The notes under the pieces were generated by a model. The model was not told where the DNA came from, ran no database searches, and worked only from the letters and a program-made list of their open reading frames with translations. Shown one piece after another: positions 8,308-16,213 of a stretch of DNA of 54,505 nucleotides. Made by a program: the position numbers and the translations under genes. Each line of letters opens with the position of its first letter. The first letter of the stretch is position 1. The DNA is from Clostridiales bacterium (lineage in GTDB: Bacteria; Bacillota; Clostridia; TANB77; CAG-508). The stretch spans positions 1 to 54,505 of the forward strand of contig SFKP01000002.1 in assembly GCA_004553715.1 (NCBI GenBank). The letters run 5' to 3'.

Positions 8308-10918
8308 AAAATTTTTCTGTAGAAGAAATATTAGAAAGGCTCAAGACTAATAAACAGTATGGATTGAGAGAAAAAGAGGTAATCTTTAGAGAAGAACAAT
8401 ATGGTAAAAATGAGTTAAAAGACAAGAAAAAGGAATCAATTTTTACAAAATTTTTAAAACAATTTAATGATTATATGATTATCATTTTAATTATAGCATC
8501 AATCATTTCTGCTGTAATATCTTTTGTACAAGGAGAAAATGACTACATAGATTCAATAATAATTATAGGAATTGTAATTTTTAATGCAATTCTTGGAGTG
8601 ATACAAGAGGCAAAAGCAGAAAAAGCAATTGAAGCATTAAAAGAAATGATTGCTCCTAAAGCAAAAGTATTAAGAGATGGGAAAGTAATAGAAGTAGATG
8701 CAAAAGGAATAGTAGTAGGAGATATTATTATTTTAGAAGCAGGAAATTTTGTTCCAGCTGATGCAAGACTTATAGAAACATATAATTTAAAAGTGGAAGA
8801 AGCAAGCTTAACTCGGAGAAACTGAACCTGTTTTAAAAACAGCAGATATAGTATTGGCAAAAGACATATCACTTGGAGATATGAAAAATATGGTATTTAT
8901 GACAACAACTATAGTAAATGGACATGGAAAAGCAGTTGTGGTCGAAACAGGAATGAATTCCAAAGTAGGTCAAATTGCAAATATGATAATGGAAAATGAA
9001 GCTCCAGAAACGCCAATACAAAAGAAATTAAACCAAGTTAGTAAAATACTTGGAACGACATGCCTTGTAATATGTTTAATAATATTTGTAGTTGGTTTGT
9101 TTAAGAAAATAGAGCCAGTGGAGATGTTTATGACATCAGTAGGTTTAGCAGTAGCTGCAATTCCAGAAGGATTACCTGCCATTGTTACAATAATGCTATC
9201 AATTGGAGTGACTCGTATGGCAAAAAAAAATAGCATTATTAGAAAACTACCGGCAGTAGAGACTCTTCGGAAGTAGTACAGTTATATGTTCAGATAAAAC
9301 CGGTACATTAACACAAAATAAAATGAAGGTAGTAGAAACAAAAACAAAAGATGAAATATTTTTAAGTAGGCTAAGCTCAATGTGTACAGATTGCGAGATT
9401 TTAGAAAATAACAATGAAATTATTGTACAAGGAGAACCTACAGAAGTAGCTATTGTAAATTATGGTTTAAAATTAGGACAAAATAAGGATAAATTATATA
9501 ACCAAATGCCAAGAATAAATGAGATCCCTTTTGATTCAAATAGAAAAATGATGACAACAATACATAAAATAGATACAGGTTATAGAGTAATTACAAAAGG
9601 TGCACCAGATGTGTTGTTAGATAAATGTAAAAATGTAGATAAACGGGAAAATTCAAAAACAAAATCTAGAAATGGCAAGTAGAGCTTTAAGAGTAATTGC
9701 TGTTGCATATAAAGATATAAATAAAATGCCTAGTGATATTCAAGAAGAATTAGAAAAGGACTTAAACTTTGTAGGACTTATTGGAATGATTGATCCGCCT
9801 CGTGAAGGTGTAAAAGAAGCGGTTTATACATGTAAAAGAGCAGGTATAAAAACAGTTATGATAACAGGAGACCATATTGCAACAGCAACAGCTATTGCAA
9901 AAGAATTAAATATTTTAGGATCAAAAGATGACTCAATAACAGGAGCAGAACTAAATAAAATGACAGATGAGGAATTACGGCAGAGATATAAAAAAATATT
10001 CTGTGTTTGCAAGAGTGACCCCAGAGCATAAAGTAAGAATAGTAAAAGCTTGGCAAAAAAATGGCGCTGTTGTAGCAATGACAGGAGATGGAGTAAATGA
10101 TAGCCCAGCTTTAAAAAATGCAGATATTCGGAATCGCAATGGGCAAAACCGGAACAGATGTTGCAAAAAATGCAGCAGATATGATTTTGGCAGATGATAA
10201 TTTTGTAACAATAGTAGAAGCTGTAAAACAGGGAAGAAATATATATGATAATATAAGAAAAGCGATACATTTTTTAATTTCGACAAATATTGGAGAAATA
10301 GTAATAATATTTATGGGGCTAGTTTTAGGTTTCAAATCGCCACTTTTGGCAATACAGCTATTATGGATTAATTTAGTAACAGATTCATTACCTGCAATAG
10401 CATTAGGTTTGGAACGTCCAGAAAAAAACATAATGAAAAGAAAGCCAATAGATTCAAAAAAAGGATTGTTTTCAGATGGACTATGGGGAAAAATCATAAC
10501 AGAAGGCATAATGATAGGAATGCTTGGTTTAATGGCATTTAGCATTGGCAATAAATATTATGGATTAGAAGTAGGAAGAACAATGTCATTTGTATCATTA
10601 GGATTGCTAGAGTTAGTACATAGTTTTAACATAAAAAGTGAAGAATCAATTTTAAACAAAAATTTATTTGAAAATAAATTCTTATTAGGGAGCTTTGCTT
10701 TAGGAGTATTTATACAAGTAATTGTTGCTATAATACCTAAATTTGCCAAAGTATTTAAACTAGTTTCTCTTACAAAAATAGAATGGTTAATAACAATTAC
10801 AATATCAATACTTCCAATTATAATAATTGAAATTCAAAAGAAAATAAATGGAATAAAATTTGGAAAGAGATATGATTTTGAAGATGGAGTTAAAATAAGA
10901 AATAAAACACCAGCTTAA
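8301..10918 (+). CDS. P-type cation (Ca2+-type) ATPase with five CGG +1 frameshifts
   Basis: Read conventionally this locus is six broken fragments. Skipping the C of five in-frame CGG codons yields one 870-residue P2-type ATPase. It then has the N-terminal cation-ATPase domain, TGE of the actuator domain (residues 171-173), PEGLP in helix M4, DKTGT with phosphorylated Asp at residue 331, the KGAPD nucleotide-binding motif, MITGDH, TGDGVNDSPA, and six C-terminal helices. It is closely similar to the intact ATPase at 20213-22906, which has ordinary Gly codons at the same places. The family pumps Ca2+ or Mn2+ out of the cell. The ATG is buried in a hairpin (8265-8307). Ion specificity is not resolved. 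A dead pseudogene is the alternative, but no other lesion is present. Confidence 0.85.
8814..8816 (+). other. CGG +1 frameshift site 1 of the ATPase
   Basis: ACT-[C]-GGA-GAA-ACT restores Thr-Gly-Glu, the catalytic TGE motif of the actuator domain. Read as Arg the frame stops three codons later. Confidence 0.85.
9268..9270 (+). other. CGG +1 frameshift site 2 of the ATPase
   Basis: CTT-[C]-GGA-AGT-AGT restores VETLGSSTVICSDKTGT, directly upstream of the phosphorylated Asp. Read as Arg the frame stops two codons later. Confidence 0.85.
9644..9646 (+). other. CGG +1 frameshift site 3 of the ATPase
   Basis: AAA-[C]-GGG-AAA joins the nucleotide-binding domain (KGAPDVLLDKCKNVDK) to QNLEMASRALRVIAVAYK. 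This is the only site using a GGG glycine codon. Confidence 0.8.
9978..9980 (+). other. CGG +1 frameshift site 4 of the ATPase
   Basis: TTA-[C]-GGC-AGA restores EELGRDIKKYSVFARVTPEH, matching the paralog's NIRQYSVYARVSPEH segment. Confidence 0.85.
10129..10131 (+). other. CGG +1 frameshift site 5 of the ATPase
   Basis: ATT-[C]-GGA-ATC-GCA restores NADIGIAMGKTGTDVAK, a conserved P-domain segment. The paralog reads TADIGCAMGVVGTDVAK there with a plain GGT. Confidence 0.85.
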
Positions 10919-10943
10919 AAATGACGTCCTACATCCATCAAGA

Positions 10944-11045
10944 ATGTTCAGACCAAAATTTTCAAATTAGTAGCTCCACGTGTCGGTTGCACTTTTCTTT
11001 TCGTGCTTTAGCCTAAGAAAAGAAAATGTCCAACCGACAGCAAAC
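10944..11045 (+). repeat. Dispersed intergenic hairpin repeat, copy A
   Basis: Full-length copy of a roughly 100-bp element found four times in the window. It begins ATGTTCAGACC, contains AATTAGTAGCTCCACG, then an inverted repeat with outer arms TGTCGGTTG and CAACCGACA and inner arms CTTTTCTTTT / AAGAAAAGAAAA. No coding capacity is seen. It fills most of the gap between the ATPase and lysS. Confidence 0.85.
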
Positions 11046-11080
11046 TGTAACCTTTCTCATACAAAAAAATCTCATAAAGG

Positions 11081-11109
11081 TTGACTTAATCAAATTTTCA
11101 ATATATAAT
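11081..11109 (+). promoter_or_regulatory. Sigma-A type promoter for lysS
   Basis: TTGACT, 17 bases, TATAAT. Just downstream is an imperfect inverted repeat (AATATTGTGGTATTTA against TAAATATCACAATATT, 11107-11143) followed by a few T, which overlaps the expected transcript start. Confidence 0.7.
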
Positions 11110-11165
11110 ATTGTGGTATTTATATAGTAAATATCACAATATTTTTAATACGAAAGGGGTATATT

Positions 11166-12653
11166 ATGGAGGAGAACAATGTAAATGAGCAATTAGATGA
11201 AAATCATTTAATAGCTATAAGAAAAGAAAAGTTAGAGGAGTTAAAAAAAGCAGGAAAAGACCCTTTTAAAATAACAAAATATAATAGAACGCATTTAAGT
11301 CAAAATATAAAAGATCATTATGATGAATTAGAAGGAAAAGATGTTTCTGTTGCAGGAAGAATTATGGCAAAAAGAATAATGGGAAAAGCTTCTTTTTGCA
11401 CAATACAAGATGCAGAAGGAAAAATTCAAAGTTATGTAAGCATCAATGACCTTGGAGAAGAAAGCTATGCAGAATTTAAAACATATGATATAGGAGATAT
11501 AATTGGAATAAAAGGATTTGTATTTAAAACAAGAACAGAAGAAATATCTATACATGCAAAAGAAGTAGTTTTACTTACAAAATCATTAAGACCATTACCA
11601 GAAAAATTTCATGGCTTAAAAGACACAGAATTAAGATATAGACAAAGATATGTGGACCTAATAATGAATCCTGAAGTAAAAGATACTTTTATGATAAGAA
11701 GTAAAATTATAAAAGAAATAAAAAATGTGTTAGATAATAAAGGATATGTGGAGGTGGAAACTCCAATATTAAATACTATAGCAGGTGGAGCAGCAGCAAG
11801 ACCATTTATAACACACCACAATACATTAAATATGGATATGTATTTAAGAATTGCAAATGAACTATACTTAAAAAGATTGATAGTAGGTGGATTTGATAGA
11901 GTATATGAAATGGGAAGAATGTTTAGAAATGAAGGAATTTCAATAAAACATAATCCAGAGTTTACAAGCATAGAGTTATATGCAGCATATCAAGATTATA
12001 ATGATATGATGGACATTACAGAGGAAATAATATCAACAGTAGCACAGAAAGTATTAGGAACAACAAAAATTACATATCAAGGAACTCCAATAGATTTAAC
12101 ACCAAATTGGAAAAGAATATCTATGATTGATAGCATAAAAGAAGTAACAGGTATAGATTTTAACATTCTAAATACAGATGAAGAAGCATCTGATGCTGCA
12201 AGAAAAATAGGAATAGAAATAGATGGAACTTTAGAAAGAGGAAATGTTATAAATTTAGTTTTTGAAGAAAGAGTAGAAGAAACTTTAATTCAACCAACAT
12301 TTATAATAGACTATCCAGTAGAGGTATCTCCACTTACAAAGAGAAAACCAAGTGATCCAAGATTAGTAGAAAGATTTGAAGTATTTATTGGTGGACGTGA
12401 ATATGGAAATGCATATTCAGAATTAAATGATCCAATAGATCAATATGAAAGATTTTTAGCCCAAGTGAAACAAAAAGAAGCTGGAGATGAAGAGGCAAAC
12501 GATATGGATGATGATTTTGTTCAAGCACTAGAATATGGAATGCCACCAACAGGAGGATTAGGAATAGGAATAGACAGATTAATAATGCTTTTAACAGATA
12601 GTGCATCAATTAGAGATGTATTACTATTTCCAACAATGAAACCATTAAATTAG
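11166..12653 (+). CDS. lysS: Lysyl-tRNA synthetase, class II
   Basis: This 495-residue enzyme charges tRNA-Lys. An N-terminal OB-fold anticodon-binding domain (about residues 55-160, VSVAGRIMAKRIMGKASF) precedes the class II core. The core has motif 1 near GYVEVETPIL, motif 2 as YEMGRMFRNEGI, and motif 3 as GLGIGIDRLIMLLT at the C terminus. Length and order match bacterial LysS. The start follows GAAAGGGG. It has its own promoter and a terminator. Confidence 0.97.
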   Translation: MEENNVNEQLDENHLIAIRKEKLEELKKAGKDPFKITKYNRTHLSQNIKDHYDELEGKDVSVAGRIMAKRIMGKASFCTIQDAEGKIQSYVSINDLGEESYAEFKTYDIGDIIGIKGFVFKTRTEEISIHAKEVVLLTKSLRPLPEKFHGLKDTELRYRQRYVDLIMNPEVKDTFMIRSKIIKEIKNVLDNKGYVEVETPILNTIAGGAAARPFITHHNTLNMDMYLRIANELYLKRLIVGGFDRVYEMGRMFRNEGISIKHNPEFTSIELYAAYQDYNDMMDITEEIISTVAQKVLGTTKITYQGTPIDLTPNWKRISMIDSIKEVTGIDFNILNTDEEASDAARKIGIEIDGTLERGNVINLVFEERVEETLIQPTFIIDYPVEVSPLTKRKPSDPRLVERFEVFIGGREYGNAYSELNDPIDQYERFLAQVKQKEAGDEEANDMDDDFVQALEYGMPPTGGLGIGIDRLIMLLTDSASIRDVLLFPTMKPLN

Positions 12654-12668
12654 TTTATGTATATTTGT

Positions 12669-12702
12669 TAAAAATAGATGTAACCCATTACATCTATTTT
12701 TG
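12669..12702 (+). terminator. Rho-independent terminator after lysS
   Basis: AAAATAGATGTAA / TTACATCTATTTTT hairpin with a T run, 16 bases after the lysS stop and just before the next gene's ribosome binding site. Confidence 0.75.
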
Positions 12703-12721
12703 CATAAGAGAAGGAGAAAAA

Positions 12722-13237
12722 ATGAAATTAAATATAGTAATGGTAGAACCAGAAATACCACAAAATACAGGAAATATTGCAAGAACATGTGCAATTACAG
12801 GTGCAAAGTTGCATTTGGTGCATCCTCTAGGATTTAAAATAGATGATAAAACTTTAAAAAGAGCAGGATTAGATTATTGGGACAAATTAGATATTGAAGA
12901 ACATGAATCTCTAGAAGTGTTTTTAAAGAAATATACCCCTGAAAAAAATAATATGTTTTTTGCGACAACAAAAGGAGTAACTAAATACACTGATATTGAT
13001 TATTCTAAGATGGATGAGGTCTTTGTTTTATATGGCAAAGAAACTAAAGGTTTGCCAGAGTGGCTTTTAGAAAAATATTTGAATCAAAAAACAATACGAA
13101 TACCAATGCTTCCAACTTTAAGATCTCTTAATCTTTCAAATTCTGTTGCAATAATTACCTATGAAATATTAAGACAAGTAGGATTTAATGGACTTCAAGA
13201 AAAAAGTTCATATTTTGTTAAAAAAAATAAAATATAA
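12722..13237 (+). CDS. trmL: tRNA (cytidine/uridine-34 2'-O)-methyltransferase, TrmL-like
   Basis: This SPOUT-family enzyme of 171 residues methylates the wobble-base ribose of certain tRNA-Leu species. Motifs are the N-terminal VEPEIPQNTGNIARTC, LVHPLGFKIDDKTLKRAGLDYWD, FVLYGKETKGLP and the knot motif RIPMLPTLRSLNLSNSVAI. The ATG at 12722 follows AAGGAGA; longer in-frame upstream codons run through the lysS terminator and are not used. Length fits TrmL (about 155-170). Confidence 0.92.
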   Translation: MKLNIVMVEPEIPQNTGNIARTCAITGAKLHLVHPLGFKIDDKTLKRAGLDYWDKLDIEEHESLEVFLKKYTPEKNNMFFATTKGVTKYTDIDYSKMDEVFVLYGKETKGLPEWLLEKYLNQKTIRIPMLPTLRSLNLSNSVAIITYEILRQVGFNGLQEKSSYFVKKNKI

Positions 13238-13238
13238 T

Positions 13239-13266
13239 TTGCTATTTAAAAGAAATATGATATAAT
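13239..13266 (+). promoter_or_regulatory. Promoter for the M50 protease gene
   Basis: TTGCTA, 16 bases, TATAAT, immediately after the trmL stop. Confidence 0.55.
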
Positions 13267-13294
13267 ATCAAAAAAAAGTAAAGGAGATTTTTAT

Positions 13295-14035
13295 ATGTTT
13301 GGAGGATTAAATAAAAAAACAGTGTTACAAGTACTTGTGATTTTTTTAGTGCTAAAAGTTTTAAGTGAAGGAACAAGTGGAATTTTAATACTTTTGTTTA
13401 CGTTACCAGGAGTATTGCTTGCAATAACATTTCACGAATGGGCACACGCATTTGTAGCAGTTAAATTAGGGGATGAAACCCCAAAAGAACAAGGAAGAGT
13501 GACATTAAATCCAATAAAACATATTGATCCATTTGGCTTTATATTTTTAATACTAGCAGGTTTTGGTTGGGGAAAACCAGTAGAAATAGATTCAAGAAAT
13601 TTTAATGGAAAATACTCTATATCAAAAGCAGAAGCTATTGTCGCAATAGCAGGACCTATAGCAAATTTTATACTTGCTTTTATATTACTACTTATAGTTG
13701 GTATTTTACATGCAACAGGTGCATTAAATGGATTAACAGCAAATATGTATGGAGCAATATATATGATTTTAACTTATGCAATAAGCATTAATGTTGGACT
13801 AGGAGTGTTTAATCTAATACCATTACCACCATTAGATGGATCAAAAGTTTTAACACATTTCCTACCATATAAGGCAAAACAGTGGTTTTATGATAATCAA
13901 ACAATATTTTATCTTGTATTTATGTTAATATGGCTAACAGGATTATCATCAAAACTATTGCAACCACTATTTACAGGAGTAATTAACGGATTAAGCTGGA
14001 TTGCTGAGTTAATATTAGGACTTTTTATAAAATAA
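13295..14035 (+). CDS. Site-2 protease family (M50) membrane metalloprotease
   Basis: A 246-residue protein with about six membrane helices. The zinc-binding motif HEWAH is at residues 47-51, and the second motif NLIPLPPLDGSK, supplying the Asp ligand, lies near residue 170. TLNPIKHIDPFG and GWGKPVEID are typical of the short YwhC/FtsH-associated M50 subfamily, which lacks a PDZ domain. It probably cleaves membrane proteins within the bilayer; the substrate is unknown. The start follows AAAGGAG. A second, PDZ-containing M50 protease is at 49485. Confidence 0.9.
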   Translation: MFGGLNKKTVLQVLVIFLVLKVLSEGTSGILILLFTLPGVLLAITFHEWAHAFVAVKLGDETPKEQGRVTLNPIKHIDPFGFIFLILAGFGWGKPVEIDSRNFNGKYSISKAEAIVAIAGPIANFILAFILLLIVGILHATGALNGLTANMYGAIYMILTYAISINVGLGVFNLIPLPPLDGSKVLTHFLPYKAKQWFYDNQTIFYLVFMLIWLTGLSSKLLQPLFTGVINGLSWIAELILGLFIK

Positions 14036-14045
14036 GAAGGTAAAT

Positions 14046-15047
14046 ATGAAAAATATAACAGTTTTAGGAATTGAATCAAGTTGTGATGAAACCTCAGTAT
14101 CGATTGTAAAAAACGGTAGAGAGGTTTATTCTAATATAATAAATTCTCAAATAGATATACATACTTTATATGGAGGAGTTGTGCCAGAAATTGCATCAAG
14201 ATGTCATACAGAGGTTATAAATCAATGTACAAAGCGAGCGCTAAAAGAAGCAAAAATGACTTTAGTAGACATAGATGTTGTTGCATGTACTTATGGACCA
14301 GGATTAGTTGGTGCATTACTTGTTGGAGTATCCTATGCAAAGGGATTGAGCTATGCTAGCAAAAAGCCACTTGTTGCTGTAAACCATATAGAAGGACATA
14401 TTGCAGCAAATTATATAACCCACAAGGATTTAAAACCGCCATTTCTATGTTTAATAATTTCAGGAGGACATACTCATTTGGTATATGTAAAAGATTATTC
14501 ATCTTTTGAAATAATAGCTAAAACCCGTGATGATGCAATCGGTGAAGCTTTTGATAAAGTAGCAAGAGTAGTAGGATTAGGATATCCGGGTGGGCCTAAA
14601 GTAGATGCTTTAGCAAAAAATGGAAAACCTGTATATAATTTGCCAAAAACCAATATGGAGGACTTAAGCTTTAGTTTTAGTGGAATAAAAACAGCAGTTA
14701 TAAATTTAAATCATAAAAATCCAAATTTAAATAAAGCTGATTTATGCGCTAGTTTTGAAAAAACTGCAACAGAAATGCTTGTTGAAAACACAAAATTAGC
14801 AATAGAAAAAATAAATAGTAAAACAAATAATAAAGTGGATAAAATAGTATTAGCTGGTGGAGTTTCAGCAAATTCATATATAAGACAAGAATTTTCTAAG
14901 TTAGAAAATATCAAAATATATTATCCAGAATTAAAATTATGTACAGATAATGCAGCAATGATAGCAAGTGCTGCATACTACAAATATTTAGATGGAAATG
15001 TAGCAGGATTAAACCTTAATGCTATTCCAAATTTAAAAATTGGCTAA
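14046..15047 (+). CDS. tsaD: tRNA N6-threonylcarbamoyladenosine transferase
   Basis: A 333-residue ASKHA-fold enzyme that transfers the threonylcarbamoyl group to A37 of tRNAs reading ANN codons. Motifs are GIESSCDETS at the N terminus, VNHIEGHIAANY (metal-binding His pair, near residue 115), ISGGHTHLV, GYPGGP and the C-terminal LAGGVSANSYIR and CTDNAAMIA. Length is typical. It follows the M50 gene by 10 bases and uses AAGAAGGT as its binding site. Confidence 0.97.
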   Translation: MKNITVLGIESSCDETSVSIVKNGREVYSNIINSQIDIHTLYGGVVPEIASRCHTEVINQCTKRALKEAKMTLVDIDVVACTYGPGLVGALLVGVSYAKGLSYASKKPLVAVNHIEGHIAANYITHKDLKPPFLCLIISGGHTHLVYVKDYSSFEIIAKTRDDAIGEAFDKVARVVGLGYPGGPKVDALAKNGKPVYNLPKTNMEDLSFSFSGIKTAVINLNHKNPNLNKADLCASFEKTATEMLVENTKLAIEKINSKTNNKVDKIVLAGGVSANSYIRQEFSKLENIKIYYPELKLCTDNAAMIASAAYYKYLDGNVAGLNLNAIPNLKIG

Positions 15048-15068
15048 ATCAGAGAAAGGATTATTTTT

Positions 15069-15765
15069 ATGAGTATTTTTGCAATTGCAGATTTACATTT
15101 AGCCATAGGACAAGATAAACCAATGGACATCTTTGGAAAAAATTGGCTAAATCATGAAGAAAAAATAAAAAAAAATTGGATAAAACAAGTAAAAGCTGAA
15201 GATACTGTACTTGTACCTGGAGATTTTTCATGGGGTATGACTTTAGATGAAATATATTGTGATTTTAAGTATTTATCCAATTTGCCAGGTAAAAAAATAC
15301 TTCTAAAAGGAAATCATGACTATTGGTGGACAAGCCTAAAAAAGATGAGAGAATATTTAGAAATCAATGATTTTAAGAATATTGATTTTTTATATAATAA
15401 TAGCTATCTTATTGAGAATACAATAGTAGCAGGTACAAGAGGTTGGTCGGAACAAGAAGAAAGAGCAGAAAAAATTTTAAGAAGAGAAAATATGCGATTA
15501 AAAAATTCTATAAAGGATCGGAATTTCAAGATTTGGAGATAAAGAAATAATTGTATGTATGCATTATCCACCATTTAACAGCTATGAAGAAAAAGACTTA
15601 AATTTCATAGAAACAATGAAAAAATATAATGTAAAACATTGTTTCTATGGACACATACACGGAAAAGAATCACACAAAGAAGCCGTGCAAGGTGAAATCC
15701 AAGGAATTGAATTTAAACTAATTAGTTCAGATTATTTAAACTTTAAATTAATTAAAATTAAATAA
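15069..15765 (+). CDS. Calcineurin-like metallophosphoesterase (one CGG +1 frameshift)
   Basis: The zero frame gives only 157 residues and ends at 15542. Skipping the C of the CGG at 15519 gives a 231-residue two-metal phosphoesterase. The full set of motifs then appears in order: IADLHL (D-x-H), VPGDFSWG (GD), LLKGNHDYWW (GNHD), VCMHYPPF (metal-binding His) and FYGHIHGK (GHxH). The last two lie beyond the frameshift, so catalysis needs it. Close relatives are uncharacterised Firmicute phosphohydrolases; the substrate is unknown. The ATG follows AGAGAAAGGA. Confidence 0.82.
15519..15521 (+). other. CGG +1 frameshift site (metallophosphoesterase)
   Basis: GAT-[C]-GGA-ATT-TCA restores KDGISRFGDKEIIVCMHYPP. 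Read as Arg, the frame ends eight codons later and loses two metal-binding motifs. Confidence 0.82.
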
Positions 15766-15785
15766 TTAATGGTGAATGTCAATGG

Positions 15786-15885
15786 TGTCAATGGGGACGG
15801 AGATTTTTGACAGTTTTTGTATTTTTTTAAATATTGTTGATTGTTATAGCAAAAAAACTGTCAAAAATCTCCGTCCCCATTGACA
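15786..15885. repeat. Long perfect inverted repeat (33-bp arms)
   Basis: Arms 15786-15818 and 15853-15885 are perfect reverse complements and begin TGTCAATGGGGACGGAG; the 34-base spacer is AT-rich. The motif GGGGACGGAGATTTTTGACA resembles short dispersed palindromic elements I know from Clostridia. No protein is encoded. It may also end transcription of the upstream gene. Confidence 0.8.
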
Positions 15886-15928
15886 TGTTTGAAAATGTTT
15901 ACCATGGCAGATATTTTTTTGAAAGGAC

Positions 15929-15960
15929 TTGCTTATTTTCGACATTTAGTGTAATATAAT
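15929..15960 (+). promoter_or_regulatory. Promoter of the glmS ribozyme transcript
   Basis: TTGCTT, 17 bases, TAATAT (overlapping TATAAT), ending about 50 bases before the ribozyme core. Confidence 0.55.
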
Positions 15961-16007
15961 AGAATAAGTTAGGAAAATATGTAAAATATGAAGAAAGGAG
16001 TAGAGAT

Positions 16008-16160
16008 TTTTAAGCGCCAGGACAGTGATTTTAAGGGAACCCACTGTTGACGAGGTTAGAATTTATCGAAATATTCGGCGGATGATTCTATGGCACTATC
16101 ACTGCCATAAGCATTATCAAAAACTAATAGCAATATTAGAACAAATATAATGCTAAGTGA
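16008..16160 (+). ncRNA. glmS ribozyme (GlcN6P-activated self-cleaving riboswitch)
   Basis: The conserved core is present: AAGCGCCAGG at the cleavage site (cut expected between A16013 and G16014), GTTGACGAGG, TTTATCGAAATATTCGGCGG and a downstream helix GCATTAT / ATAATGC. It lies directly upstream of glmS, as in other Firmicutes. The known mechanism is that glucosamine-6-phosphate triggers cleavage of the leader and decay of the mRNA, giving feedback on GlmS. The 3' limit is approximate. Confidence 0.93.
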
Positions 16161-16213
16161 TATAAATATTTTCCAAACAAATGTAAACTTTATTAATAAT
16201 AAGGAGGAAGACT

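Noticed and set aside
8301..10918. Ordinary pseudogene
   Set aside because: A decaying gene would show varied indels, stops and substitutions. Here all five lesions are the same C before GGN and all motifs remain intact.
11107..11143. T-box leader before lysS
   Set aside because: The leader is too short, lacks a T-box sequence and the hairpin overlaps the predicted transcription start.
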